The notes: generated by a model not told the origin, from the letters alone. A stretch of 64,000 nt of DNA from Streptomyces europaeiscabiei (GCF_036346855.1 NZ_CP107841.1:8684001-8748000); one strand, 5' to 3'; shown: positions 1 to 8,874, numbered from the stretch's first letter. Program-made: numbers and translations.

Positions 1-317
1 GGAACTTCGGTCAGAAGATAAGAGGGGGGCATGTGCGCGTCAATGGATTCGGTCAGGTTTTCTGCGAGACGAGATTCCGCTTTGAGCCCGCCCTGACTCC
101 GCTGTGATGCGGCTGTGCCCGCCTTCCCCTTCCCCCCGTACCACTCCGGCGTTGCCTCCGGTTCCGTGTTTCCGCAGGTCGCCCCCCGTTTCCCGGTTGC
201 CGCACAGGAGGGCAACAGGAAACCCGTCGACCCCGGTGGGCGGCGGAGCAACTCTTGAGTCGTCAGCAGCGACGGAGCCCGGAAACGGGACGGATGAGGC
301 CAAGGGGGGTGGAGGTC
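1..317. other. Upstream stretch without a convincing gene
   Basis: I see no gene here that I can support. Short open frames exist on both strands but have arginine- and proline-rich translations typical of off-frame reading in high-GC DNA. The last 25 bases carry a purine-rich stretch (AAGGGGGGTGGAGG) that probably serves as ribosome binding site for the following lipoprotein. Confidence 0.5.
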
Positions 318-1247
318 ATGAGACGAGCGCTCATGTCTCTGTGCGTGGTCATGGCGGCCACCGCGGCCGTCACCACCGGATGCGCCGGCGGTGACAGCGG
401 CGACGGGGGCCGGGAGCAGGCGGACCGGCAGCCGCGTCCCCCGGCGCTGACCTGGCAGCAGGAACTGCGCAACAACGACGCCCAGCAGCGCCTGACGGCC
501 CAGTGCATGAAACGCCAGGGCTTCACCTACTGGGAGGACCGCACCCTGACCCTCCAGGAGAGCCGCCCGGTGCGCTACGTCCAGGACGACGTGGCGTGGG
601 CCCTTACGTACGGGTACGGCGGGCGGATCGATGCGAAGAGCCAGGAAGTCCGTGAGGACAACCCCATCGGCACCTACCGTCAGAGCCTCTCCCCGTCCCG
701 GCGCGACGCCTTCGACATCGCACTCGACGGCGGCGACGACGCCCGGCTCCTCACCGCGCCGCTGCCGGGCGGCGGTGAGATCCGCAAGCGCGTCGGCGGC
801 TGCACCGAGGAGGCCGAGCGCAAGCTCTACGGCGACCCGGCCGCCTGGTTCCGCACGAGCAAGGTCGCTGCCGGCCTCAACGCCCTCTACGCCGACGACC
901 TACTGAAGGACCGTCAGTTCAGTGCGGCGGTACAGGCATGGGCCCGGTGCATGACGAAGGCCGGGCAGCCCTACAAGGACCCCCAGGCGGCCCGCGACGC
1001 CGCCCGGGTCAACACCAGTCGGCTGGGCGCCGCTCGCGCCGACGAGGCGTTCGCCGCCGAGCGTAGGACGGCCCTGGCGGACGCGACCTGCGCCCGCGAG
1101 ACGTCCCTCCGGGCCGTGGTGTCGGCCCGGGAGACCCACTACCAGGACCGCCTGCGCGACCGGTACGGCAAGGATCTCGACACCTACCGGAACCTCGGTC
1201 GGCAGGCCTACGACCGGGCGGTGCGCATCGTTCCGGCGCGCGACTGA
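318..1247 (+). CDS. Secreted lipoprotein of unknown function
   Basis: Predicted 309-residue surface lipoprotein. It opens with a short basic n-region (MRRA), a hydrophobic stretch and a lipobox-like VTTGC, so the mature protein would start at about Cys21 and be lipid-anchored outside the membrane. The mature part is charged, rich in Arg, Asp and Ala, with several cysteines (for example in AQCMKRQGF and WARCMTKAG) and no domain I recognise. I chose the ATG at 318 because it gives a compact signal peptide. In-frame ATGs at 294 and 333 are possible alternatives. It stands alone on this strand, 115 bp before the next secreted protein. Function unknown; proteins of this type are common in Streptomyces. 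Confidence 0.75.
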   Translation: MRRALMSLCVVMAATAAVTTGCAGGDSGDGGREQADRQPRPPALTWQQELRNNDAQQRLTAQCMKRQGFTYWEDRTLTLQESRPVRYVQDDVAWALTYGYGGRIDAKSQEVREDNPIGTYRQSLSPSRRDAFDIALDGGDDARLLTAPLPGGGEIRKRVGGCTEEAERKLYGDPAAWFRTSKVAAGLNALYADDLLKDRQFSAAVQAWARCMTKAGQPYKDPQAARDAARVNTSRLGAARADEAFAAERRTALADATCARETSLRAVVSARETHYQDRLRDRYGKDLDTYRNLGRQAYDRAVRIVPARD

Positions 1248-1362
1248 CCATCTCGCGCGCCGGCGCACACCGTTCACCGGTGGCGGCACCGGGCAACCGC
1301 CCTGCGCACCGTCACCGCCGCACCGCCACCCCGCACCATCAACCGAAACGAGGGGAAACACC

Positions 1363-1809
1363 ATGCGCAAGTTCACCGTCACGGCAGCGCTTCTCGGGCT
1401 CACCGCTCTGGGCGTCGTCGTACCCACCGCCACCGCGCAGGCAGCCGAGAGCGCCGTCGCGGGCCCCGGCTGTGACAGCAAGTGGGGTCCGCGCAACGGC
1501 AACGTGTACGCCTGGGACGGCCAGGACTGCTCGGGCGAGCAGTTGATCGGTACCCCCAACAGCAGCGGCGACTGGGGCAACTCCAGCAACAGGGCCTCGT
1601 CCGTCATGAACCGCGGCTACACCGGCAATCTGGCGATCGTCAAGTTCTTCTACCTGCGGAACCACGAAGGAGGCCACACCTGCCTCCACCCGGGCGAGCT
1701 GTACGCCGACAACCTGACAGACAACAACTTCACCAACGGACAGATCGTGGACAACAACATCATGTCGCACCAGTGGGTGAACGGCGGCTGCGGGGTCAAC
1801 CTCACCTGA
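1363..1809 (+). CDS. Small secreted protein, I36 peptidase-inhibitor/crystallin-like
   Basis: 148 residues with a clear Sec signal peptide (MRKFTVTAALLGLTALGVVV, cleavage near AQA-AES). The mature domain of about 115 residues has the pattern of small extracellular actinobacterial beta/gamma-crystallin or SMI/peptidase-inhibitor I36 proteins: YAWDGQDCSGE followed by an NSSNRASSVMNRGY segment, four cysteines and many Asn, Gly and Trp. A ribosome binding site (GAGGGGAAA) precedes the ATG by a few bases. A strong terminator lies 71 bp after the stop, so the gene is probably a single unit. The family assignment rests on pattern alone; a general secreted-protein label is the safe reading. Confidence 0.65.
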   Translation: MRKFTVTAALLGLTALGVVVPTATAQAAESAVAGPGCDSKWGPRNGNVYAWDGQDCSGEQLIGTPNSSGDWGNSSNRASSVMNRGYTGNLAIVKFFYLRNHEGGHTCLHPGELYADNLTDNNFTNGQIVDNNIMSHQWVNGGCGVNLT

Positions 1810-1879
1810 TCCGTCCGACCGGCACGGGCGGCACGGTACCGACCACCCCGGGCCGCCCGAGCCCTTGCCGACAGAGCTG

Positions 1880-1926
1880 ACGAACGTCCGGAACCGGCCG
1901 CCCTGCCCGCGGTTCCGGACGTTCGT
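1880..1926 (+). terminator. Rho-independent terminator after the small secreted protein
   Basis: A perfect inverted repeat: arms 1880-1895 and 1911-1926 (16 bp), 15-base loop, followed by TTTTCG. It separates the secreted protein from the STAND NTPase gene. Confidence 0.85.
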
Positions 1927-2013
1927 GTTTTCGCCACTCCGGGTGAAAGACTTGGTCACCCTCACCGAACCGACAGTAACCTGGGCATCCGCCGTCTCAC
2001 GGCCAGCACTGCC

Positions 2014-5000
2014 TTGGGGGACACCTTGGGGGACCCGCAGCTCGGCGATGACCCAGAGCACCGCGACGACCGGGAGCGGACCGCGCTGACCACGCGATCC
2101 CTCCCTGCACAGCAGTCCTTTCCCGCCCAACTGCGACGACTGCGGCGCGAACGCGGACTGTCGCTCACCGACCTGGCCCGCCGGACCCACTACAGCAAGG
2201 GCTATCTCAGCAAGATCGAGACCGGTACGAAACGCGCCACTGTCGACGTCGCCCGCTTGTGCGACCAAGTCCTGTGCGCCGAGGGTGAATTGCTGCGGCT
2301 GGTGCAGCAGGCTCCACCCCGCGACGCCGACTGCGAACGCGAGGCCGACGCCGGGCCCCGGCCGTCGGGCGGGACTTGTCCCTACCGCGGCCTGTCGGCG
2401 TTCACCCCGCAGGACGCGGAATGGTTCTTCGGCCGGGAGCGCGCGACGGCCGCCCTGGTGGAACGGATCTTCGAACACGTCGGCCGTGGACCGCTGATGC
2501 TGGTCGCTCCTTCGGGCGCGGGCAAGTCGTCCCTGCTCAACGCCGGCCTCGTCCCCGCCCTTCGGCGCGGCGATCTCCCGATGCCGGGCGCCGACCACTG
2601 GCCGGTGGTGCTGCTCACCCCCACCGCGCGCCCGCTGGACGAACTGCTGGAACGCACCGCCAAGGTGCTCGGCGGGGACCTCGGCATCACCGCCGACGAG
2701 GTGCGGGAGAACCCCGCCGCCCTGCTCGACTCGGTACGCGCGTTGCCCGACGAACCGCCGACGGCTCTCGGGGACCGCAGACCCCCGCCCCCTCGACTCG
2801 TCCTGATCGTGGACCAGTTCGAGGAACTGTTCACCCTCTGCTCCGACGACGAGGAACGACGCGCCTTCGTCCGGGTGCTCCGCGCCCTGGCGACGGCCGG
2901 GCCGGATGAGGACACGCACGCCCCGGCCGTCGTGGTGCTCGGGGTACGTGCCGACTTCACCGGCAGCTGTCTGGGACTGCCCGAACTGACCCCGGTCCTC
3001 ACCGACGGGCTGTTCGTCCTGGCGCCGATGTCCGTGACGGAGCTGCGGGAGTCGATCACCCGCCCCGCCGAACTCGCCGGTGTCACCCTCGAACCCGGCC
3101 TCGTCCCCCTTCTCCTGCGCGACGCCGGCCTGCGCGACGAACCGGAGACAGCACTCCAGGACACCGCGCGGGTCACCGGGATCGGCGCCCACGAGACGCC
3201 GTCCGGCGCCCTCCCCCTGGTCTCCCACGCGCTGCTCGCCACCTGGCAGCGCCGCACGGACTCCGCGCTGACCGTCGACGGGTACGAACGGGCCGGCGGC
3301 ATCCAGGGCGCCATCGCCCGCACCGCCGAGAACGCGTTCGCCCGGCTCTACCCGGCCGAACAGAAGACGATCCGCCGCATTCTGTCCCGGCTGGTACTCG
3401 TCGCGGACGGCGCCGGGGCGACCCGCCGCCGGATGAGCCGGGACGCCCTGATGGAACAGCTCGGCGAGGCGGACGGCACGGCCGCCGCCCTCGACGCCTT
3501 CGTACGGGCCCGGCTCATCACCCTGGACAGCGACACCGTCCAGATCACCCACGAGGCCCTGCTGCACGCCTGGCCCCGGCTGCGCGACTGGATCCACGCC
3601 GACCGGGCCGGACTCCTCCTCCACCAGCAACTGGCCCACGCGGCCGCCGAATGGGGGCGCGAGGACCGCGACCCGTCCGCCCTCTACCGGGGTTCGAGGC
3701 TGGACACAGTACGGTCCTGGGCCGACGAGTCGGACGGCTGGAGCAGGCTCGGGCCCGGCGAGGAGGCCTTTCTGAGGGCAAGTCAGGCCGAGGAGGACGG
3801 CCGCCGCAGACAGGCCGGACGGCAGGTCCGGCTGCGCCAGTCCATGCTCGCCACGCTCGTCGTCCTGCTGGGGCTCGCCGTGACCGCCGGCGGACTCGCC
3901 TACCAGCAGCGGGAGGGCGCCCTCGACCAGGAGCGGGTCGCCCGCTCCCAGGCCCTCGCCGTGCGCTCCGCATCCCTCGCCGGGGGCCAGCCGGAGGCGT
4001 CGATGCTGCTCGCGGAGGAGGCCTACCGGGCCGACACCACCTCCGAGGCACGCGGCGCCCTGCTCAGTACCCAGTCCCAGCCCTTCTCCGCACGGCTCGG
4101 CGGACACCGTGGACCGGTCAACGTGGTGGCCTTCGCGCCGGACGACCGGACACTGGCGACGGCCAGCTCCGACGGCACCGTCATCCTGCGCAGCGCGGGC
4201 GGCGACCATCGGAAACTCGCCACCTTCACCGTCCTCGGCCGCGTCCGCTCGGTCGCCTTCAGCCCCGACGGCCGCGTCCTCGCGGCCACGTCGACGGACG
4301 GGCCCGTGACCCTCTGGGACGTCGCCGACCGCCGCCGCACGGCCCATCTCTCCGCGAGCACGAAGGGCGCCCGCGCGGTGGCCTTCGACCCGCGCGGCGG
4401 AGCGCTCGCCGTCGCGACCGTCGACGGAACGGTCCAGCTCTGGGAGACCGGGCGCACACCCCGGCGCACCGCCTCGCTCAGGGGCCACGAAGGCACGCTC
4501 CACGCGCTGTCGTACGCCCCCGACGGCAAGACCCTCGTCTCCGCCGGCGCCGACCGGACCGTACGCCTGTGGGACACCGACCGCGTCCGGAGGATCGACG
4601 TGCTCAGGGGCCACACCGACGAGGTGCTGGGCGCGGCGTTCTCCCCGGACGGGCGGCAGGTGGTCTCCGGCGGCATCGACCGGACCGTCCGGCTGTGGGA
4701 CGTGCGGGACAAGCGGGACGGCCGGGCGACCGCGACGTTCACCGGGAGCAGCGACGACATCAACGCAGTCGCCTACACACCCGACGGCACGGCGGTGGTC
4801 GGCGCGGTCGGCGACGGCACGACCCGACTGTGGGACGTGCGCAGCGGCCGGCAGACCGCGGTGCTCGCCGGACACACCGACTACGTCATGGGGGTCGCCG
4901 TGACCTCCGACGGCGCCCTGCTGGCCACGGCCGGATTCGACCAGTCCGTAGTCCTCTGGGAGCTGGGCGGAGCGGTGCTGACGGCGCGTCCGTTCACGGA

Positions 5001-5958
5001 GGTCTGGCAGGCGGTGTACAGCCCCGACGGGTCACTGCTGGCCACCGCCGACACCGACCACACCGTACGGCTCTGGGACGCCCGCAGCCACCGGCTCCTC
5101 AAGCGGCTGACGGGCCACACCGAGACGGTCTTCTCGGTGGCCTTCGCGCCCGATGGCAAGACCCTCGCCTCGGCGGGTTCCGACGGCACGATCCGTCTGT
5201 GGGACGTGGCCTCGCGCAAGCACCTGGCGACGCTCACCGGCCATGCCGGGGAGGTCTTCTCGGTGGCCTTCGCCCCCGACGGCAAGACCCTCGCCTCGGC
5301 CGGCGCCGACCGCACGGTCCGCCTGTGGGACGTGGCCTCGCGGCGCGACGTCGCCACCCTCGACGGGCATGAGGACTACGCCAACGACGTGGCCTTCAGC
5401 CCCGACGGCCACACCCTGGCGAGCGTCGGCGACGACCTGACCGTACGGCTCTGGGACGTCCGGTCGCACCGCGCCCTGGCCGAACTCGCCGGCCACACGG
5501 GCGCGGTGCGGGGCGTCGCCTTCAGCCCCGACGGCCGCACCCTCGCCAGCAGCGGCAACGACGGCACCGTACGTCTGTGGGACGTCCGCGAGCACCGCTT
5601 CGAGGTCGCTCTGACCGGACACACCGGCTCCGCCCGGGGCCTCGCCTTCTCGCCGGACGGCCGGATGCTCGCCAGCAGCGGCAACGACCGTACGGTGCGG
5701 CTGTGGGACGTGGCCTCGCGGCGGCCATGGGCGACCCTGACCGGCCACAGCAACGCCGTGTGGGGTGTGGACTTCGCCCCGGACGGCCGGACGGTGGCCA
5801 GCAGCAGCACCGACGGCACGGTACGGCTGTGGGACCTCGACCCCGGGGCCAGGCTGGCGCAGATCTGCCGGCTCAGCGCCGGAATGGACCCCGACGAACG
5901 CGCCGGCCTCCTGCCGGGGGTCCCGATCTCGGCGGAACCGGCCTGCGGTCGCACCTGA
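2014..5958 (+). CDS. XRE-HTH / nSTAND NTPase / 14-repeat WD40 protein
   Basis: A 1314-residue signal-transduction protein. Residues about 35-100 form an XRE-type helix-turn-helix (LRRERGLSLTDLARRTHYSKG). About 122-560 is a novel-STAND NTPase module with CPYRGLSAF entry motif, FFGRE, Walker A APSGAGKSS (165-173) and Walker B LVLIVDQFEELF near 265. A hydrophobic helix (SMLATLVVLLGLAVTAGGLA) lies near 610-630, and about 690-1295 holds 14 WD40 repeats, enough for two seven-bladed propellers. STAND ATPases act as ligand-gated switches; here the propellers would sense and the HTH might bind DNA or a partner. Start is TTG 2014 (TTG 2026 also possible); no ATG or GTG lies nearby. If the hydrophobic helix spans the membrane, the WD40 part would lie outside the cytoplasm. 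The direct role is unknown. Confidence 0.85.
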   Translation: MGDTLGDPQLGDDPEHRDDRERTALTTRSLPAQQSFPAQLRRLRRERGLSLTDLARRTHYSKGYLSKIETGTKRATVDVARLCDQVLCAEGELLRLVQQAPPRDADCEREADAGPRPSGGTCPYRGLSAFTPQDAEWFFGRERATAALVERIFEHVGRGPLMLVAPSGAGKSSLLNAGLVPALRRGDLPMPGADHWPVVLLTPTARPLDELLERTAKVLGGDLGITADEVRENPAALLDSVRALPDEPPTALGDRRPPPPRLVLIVDQFEELFTLCSDDEERRAFVRVLRALATAGPDEDTHAPAVVVLGVRADFTGSCLGLPELTPVLTDGLFVLAPMSVTELRESITRPAELAGVTLEPGLVPLLLRDAGLRDEPETALQDTARVTGIGAHETPSGALPLVSHALLATWQRRTDSALTVDGYERAGGIQGAIARTAENAFARLYPAEQKTIRRILSRLVLVADGAGATRRRMSRDALMEQLGEADGTAAALDAFVRARLITLDSDTVQITHEALLHAWPRLRDWIHADRAGLLLHQQLAHAAAEWGREDRDPSALYRGSRLDTVRSWADESDGWSRLGPGEEAFLRASQAEEDGRRRQAGRQVRLRQSMLATLVVLLGLAVTAGGLAYQQREGALDQERVARSQALAVRSASLAGGQPEASMLLAEEAYRADTTSEARGALLSTQSQPFSARLGGHRGPVNVVAFAPDDRTLATASSDGTVILRSAGGDHRKLATFTVLGRVRSVAFSPDGRVLAATSTDGPVTLWDVADRRRTAHLSASTKGARAVAFDPRGGALAVATVDGTVQLWETGRTPRRTASLRGHEGTLHALSYAPDGKTLVSAGADRTVRLWDTDRVRRIDVLRGHTDEVLGAAFSPDGRQVVSGGIDRTVRLWDVRDKRDGRATATFTGSSDDINAVAYTPDGTAVVGAVGDGTTRLWDVRSGRQTAVLAGHTDYVMGVAVTSDGALLATAGFDQSVVLWELGGAVLTARPFTEVWQAVYSPDGSLLATADTDHTVRLWDARSHRLLKRLTGHTETVFSVAFAPDGKTLASAGSDGTIRLWDVASRKHLATLTGHAGEVFSVAFAPDGKTLASAGADRTVRLWDVASRRDVATLDGHEDYANDVAFSPDGHTLASVGDDLTVRLWDVRSHRALAELAGHTGAVRGVAFSPDGRTLASSGNDGTVRLWDVREHRFEVALTGHTGSARGLAFSPDGRMLASSGNDRTVRLWDVASRRPWATLTGHSNAVWGVDFAPDGRTVASSSTDGTVRLWDLDPGARLAQICRLSAGMDPDERAGLLPGVPISAEPACGRT

Positions 5959-6110
5959 GGGCGCTGTTCAGCCGATGGCCGACCGCCCTGCTCGGAGGGG
6001 GTTTCCCAAGTGTTTCCCCGTTGCCCGATCGGGTGGGCGACGCACGGGCCTCGACGAGCGGGCCGTACCGCCAGCAGGCTGCTGCACGACCACACCACCA
6101 CACCACCGCA

Positions 6111-6158
6111 CGACCACGCCACGGCGCGACCACGCCACGGCGCGACCACGCCACGGCG
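6111..6158. repeat. Three perfect tandem copies of a 16-bp unit
   Basis: The unit CGACCACGCCACGGCG occurs three times back to back (6111, 6127, 6143), preceded by degenerate CCAC-rich copies from about 6085. It is followed by a two-copy GATCCACGCC motif. The array lies in the 266-bp gap before the NlpC/P60 gene, so it may sit in its 5' untranslated region or promoter. Confidence 0.9.
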
Positions 6159-6224
6159 CGACACACCCACACTTGATCCACGCCCACACTCGATCCACGC
6201 CGAACAGGAAACGGGGGTCCCGGC

Positions 6225-7118
6225 ATGGTGAGCCGGACCGCTTTCATTCGCACACTGATCACGCTCCTGGCCGTCCTCCTCTGGGCGCCGGTGTCCCTGA
6301 CAGCCACCGCGCAGGCGGCGCAGACGGCACCGGCCGCTGCCGCCGCCGACGACTGCCGCGCCCTCGCGCCCGGCGCGTCCGCGGCCGCCGAGCGGGCCAT
6401 CGCCGCCGCGTGCGCCCAGGTCGCCGCCGGCACCTGGTACACCTGGGGCGGCGGCCACGGGGCTCAGCCCGGCCCCACGTACGGGCAGGTGGACCCCACC
6501 GACCCGGCCAGTGAACACGACCCCGAGCGGCGCGGCTTCGACTGCTCCGGCCTGGTCCGGTACGCGTACGCCCAGGCCGCCGGCTCGGACATCCTCAACG
6601 GGGTCGCGAGCCAGCAGTACTACACGCACCGCGCCGCCGCCCGCTTCACCGCCGCCCAGGGCCTCGCGCCGCTCCTCCCGGGCGACCTCCTGGCCTACGG
6701 CACCAAGAAGGACCTCCAGCACATCGCCATCTACCTCGGCGCGGGCAAGATGGTCGAGGCCCGGCAGTCCGGCACCAAGCTCATGGTGAGCGACGTCCGT
6801 CTCGGCAACACCTACTTCGGGGCGGTCCGCGTCAACACCGGCCAGGTCACCGGCAACATCCACCGGACCTGGGGCACCGACGTCTGGACCAAGGCCGAGC
6901 CCAGCCTCGGGGCCGACCGCGTCTACGCCTTCCCGTACTCCACCACCATCCGCGTCCACTGCCAGAAGCACGCGGAGTTGGTCTCCGCCGAGGGCTACGA
7001 GAACGACGTCTGGTCCTACCTCCCCGACTACAAGGCCTGGGTCACCAACATCTACATCCAGGGCCCGGCCTGGCTGGAGGGCGTGCCCGACTGCAAGGAC
7101 AACCCTCCCGCACCGTGA
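6225..7118 (+). CDS. Secreted NlpC/P60 family cell-wall hydrolase
   Basis: 297 residues. The N-terminus is a Sec signal (TAFIRTLITLLAVLLWAP, cleavage after AQA near residue 31). The catalytic NlpC/P60 domain occupies about 60-195: the nucleophile is Cys107 in FDCSGLV, the catalytic His is H166 in QHIAIYLG, and LLPGDLLAYG is the usual strand between them. The C-terminal 80 residues (DVWTKAEPSLGADRVYAF onward) look like an SH3b-type wall-binding domain. Such enzymes cleave peptide stems of peptidoglycan outside the cell. The insertion between the TWGGG motif and the catalytic Cys is typical of Streptomyces members. The gene is monocistronic, ending just before a strong hairpin. Confidence 0.88.
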   Translation: MVSRTAFIRTLITLLAVLLWAPVSLTATAQAAQTAPAAAAADDCRALAPGASAAAERAIAAACAQVAAGTWYTWGGGHGAQPGPTYGQVDPTDPASEHDPERRGFDCSGLVRYAYAQAAGSDILNGVASQQYYTHRAAARFTAAQGLAPLLPGDLLAYGTKKDLQHIAIYLGAGKMVEARQSGTKLMVSDVRLGNTYFGAVRVNTGQVTGNIHRTWGTDVWTKAEPSLGADRVYAFPYSTTIRVHCQKHAELVSAEGYENDVWSYLPDYKAWVTNIYIQGPAWLEGVPDCKDNPPAP

Positions 7119-7179
7119 CATGACACGTCCCGCACCATGACGCTTCCCACACCATGACAGTGCCCGCACCATGACGCCG

Positions 7180-7220
7180 CTCGCGCCGGTGACCGCCAGG
7201 GGGACGGTCGCCGGCGCGAG
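7180..7220 (+). terminator. Terminator of the NlpC/P60 gene
   Basis: Arms 7180-7194 and 7206-7220 pair over 15 bp with one G-T type wobble, loop of 11 bases, followed by TTCTGTGCTT. Between the stop at 7118 and this hairpin an ACCATGAC motif recurs three times (about 7134, 7151 and 7168), also in the untranslated region. Confidence 0.75.
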
Positions 7221-7273
7221 TTCTGTGCTTCGCTCAGTTCGACCTGCGAGGCAGCGGATCAGTGCAACAGCAC

Positions 7274-7343
7274 GACCTGAGTCCTGAATGCCGAGGATTC
7301 GCGGGCTCTGCTGGAGCGACTCCGAGGGGAACCAGACCTATGA
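7274..7343 (+). pseudogene. Remnant of the C-terminus of an XRE regulator (frameshifted)
   Basis: Two frames together spell the tail typical of Streptomyces XRE-family regulators paired with DUF397 proteins: DLSPE in one frame (7274-7288), then, after four extra bases (TGCC), EDSRALLERLRGEPDL followed by TGA (7293-7343). The stop overlaps the ATG of the DUF397 frame by four bases, the usual coupling of this pair. No helix-turn-helix is present upstream, where the NlpC/P60 gene and its terminator lie. I read it as a truncated, frameshifted relic. The family call rests on a short segment. Confidence 0.5.
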
Positions 7344-7966
7344 ACTCGACGGAACTGGCGTGGTTCAAGTCCAGCTGCAGCGGCAGTCAGGGTGACAGCT
7401 GCGTCGAAGTCGCGGTCACCCGGCAGGCCGTGTGCGTACGTGACTCCAAGGACGTGGCCCTTCCGCACTTCGCGGTCGGACGTGCGGGATGGTCGCGGTT
7501 CGTGGGGTTCGTGGGGTGCGTGGGATTCCAGGGAGACGGGGGAAGCCCGCGACAGCAGGGCCTCACCTCGTGGACCCGACAGTGGGCGCCTCCCGTCCGA
7601 GGAGGCGCCCACCGGCACGTCACGGGCGCTGCCGGGAGTCCAGGATCAGTAGCCGTAGATCATCTTGTAGGCGACCTCGGGGAGGAACTGTCCGGCCGAG
7701 GAGCCGGATCCGACGCCGCAGTTGCCGTCGGACTCACCCGGGACCTTGATCCACAGGAGCATCTCGGCGCCCCCGCCCATCTGGGTGGCGGGGCCGATGC
7801 GGCGCCCCGAGGGGTTGCACCACTGGCCGTTGGAGCCGTTGCCGTTGCGGCTGGTGTCCACGACGAAGGGCTTGGTGTAGCCGTAGCGGGCACTGAGCTG
7901 ACTGTTGACGGCGTTGCCGTAGGCGGTGTTCTCGGCGGTGGTGAGGTAGTTGGAGACGTTGAGTGA
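7340..7966 (+). pseudogene. DUF397 protein with lost stop codon
   Basis: The first 59 residues are a full DUF397 domain: LAWFKSSCSGSQGDSCVEV, VCVRDSKD, then WSRFVGFVG, where members of this family normally end within a few residues. Here the frame stays open, running 320 bp antisense into the convergent GH6 gene and stopping only at 7966. A small deletion probably removed the native stop near 7520. DUF397 proteins are encoded beside XRE regulators such as the BldB/WhiJ-type sets and are thought to act with them; the partner here is only a remnant, so the pair is probably dead. Functional extent, if any, is 7340 to about 7520. Confidence 0.6.
7583..7611. terminator. Hairpin between DUF397 remnant and GH6 gene
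   Basis: Perfect 11-bp stem (7583-7593 with 7601-7611), seven-base loop. It lies 35 bp after the GH6 stop on the minus strand and can serve either direction. Confidence 0.75.
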
Positions 7967-8611
7967 GAAGCCGTGCGCCTGACGGACGCCGGCCTCGTGG
8001 AGGCGCCGGGCCATGGTCCCCGCGTCCGTCCAGGCGGGGTTGCCGGCGTCCATGTAGACCCAGGTGTTGGGGGCCTGGCGGGCGAACTGGGAGACGGCGC
8101 CGCTGAGCATGTTCTGGCGTTCGGTGATCTGGGCCTGGTTCATGCACCCGTAGTCCCCGAGGGAGTCCGGTTCCAGGACGACCAGGGCCGGGCGGTTGCC
8201 GATCCCGCCGGCGAACTGGGCGATCCAGCTCGCGTAGGCGGACGGTGAGGCGGCCCCGCCCGCGGAGTGCCCGCCGCAGTAGTCGCGGTTGTAGATGTTG
8301 TACGCGACGAGCAAGGGAAGCTTGTCACGGCTGTCCGCGGCGCCCGTGTACGCGCCCGTGGCGGTGCCGATGGTTCCGCTCCAGGAGCCGAACCAACGGG
8401 CCGTCGGGGTGTTGGCGATGGAGGCGTTGATCGCGGACGCCCGGCCGTCACCGGGGTTGGCGGCGACCCATCTCTTCGCGCTGGAATCGGGGTCCACGTA
8501 GAACCCGCTGGTCATGGTGGTCGGGTCGGCCGCGTGGGCGGACGGCGCGACGGTGAGCGCCAGTGGCAGAGCGAAGAGCGCTGCCGTCAGGACCCGGAGT
8601 CTGCGGCGCAT
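7646..8611 (-). CDS. Secreted GH6 cellulase (endoglucanase type)
   Basis: 321 residues. Signal peptide 1-27 (RRRLRVLTAALFALPLALTV, AHA-AD cleavage). The rest is a single glycoside hydrolase family 6 domain, which inverts beta-1,4-glucosidic bonds of cellulose: YNIYNRDYCGGHSAGG (Asp110), LVVLEPDSLGDYGC with the catalytic acid Asp149, WVYMDAGNPAW, and KPFVVDTSRNGNG. Cys112 and Cys156 probably form the conserved disulfide. No carbohydrate-binding module is attached, so it is a bare catalytic domain. The start is the ATG at 8611. Three CebR-type boxes lie in the shared intergenic region with the divergent LacI regulator, so expression should be induced by cello-oligosaccharides. Confidence 0.92.
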   Translation of the reverse strand: MRRRLRVLTAALFALPLALTVAPSAHAADPTTMTSGFYVDPDSSAKRWVAANPGDGRASAINASIANTPTARWFGSWSGTIGTATGAYTGAADSRDKLPLLVAYNIYNRDYCGGHSAGGAASPSAYASWIAQFAGGIGNRPALVVLEPDSLGDYGCMNQAQITERQNMLSGAVSQFARQAPNTWVYMDAGNPAWTDAGTMARRLHEAGVRQAHGFSLNVSNYLTTAENTAYGNAVNSQLSARYGYTKPFVVDTSRNGNGSNGQWCNPSGRRIGPATQMGGGAEMLLWIKVPGESDGNCGVGSGSSAGQFLPEVAYKMIYGY

Positions 8612-8709
8612 GACATCACCTCGAATTCCTGGGAGGGACACGTCACGCGCTCTCGTCCCGAGCGTGTGACGCGCTGAGGAAGTGCGGTGGTAAGGCGTTC
8701 CCCGGATGC

Positions 8710-8738
8710 TGGGAGCGCTCCCATTGGAAGCGCTCCCA
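8710..8738. promoter_or_regulatory. Tandem CebR-type operator boxes upstream of GH6
   Basis: TGGGAGCGCTCCCA at 8710-8723 is an exact match to the 14-bp palindrome bound by the Streptomyces cellulose-utilisation repressor CebR. A second copy, TGGAAGCGCTCCCA at 8725-8738, differs at one position. They lie about 100 bp before the GH6 start. The match is seen; binding by the neighbouring regulator is inferred. Confidence 0.85.
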
Positions 8739-8860
8739 GTTGCACTGAGAACCGTCGGGGTGTGGTGGGTATCGTGTGGCTGGCTGGGAGAACTGTCAAG
8801 GGCCGGAGTGCGAACCTTCCTCTGTACAGCGCGAGTTCGACGCTCTACCGTCCTGATGAC

Positions 8861-8874
8861 CGGAAGCGCTCCCA
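8861..8874. promoter_or_regulatory. CebR-type box before the LacI regulator
   Basis: CGGAAGCGCTCCCA, two mismatches from the consensus palindrome, 27 bp before the regulator's ATG. Its place predicts autoregulation. Confidence 0.7.

Noticed and set aside
1339..4875. 1178-residue open frame on the minus strand
   Set aside because: It lies antisense to the secreted protein and the STAND/WD40 gene. Its translation is a Gly/Val/Arg/Pro-rich shadow without domains, as expected from third-position GC bias.
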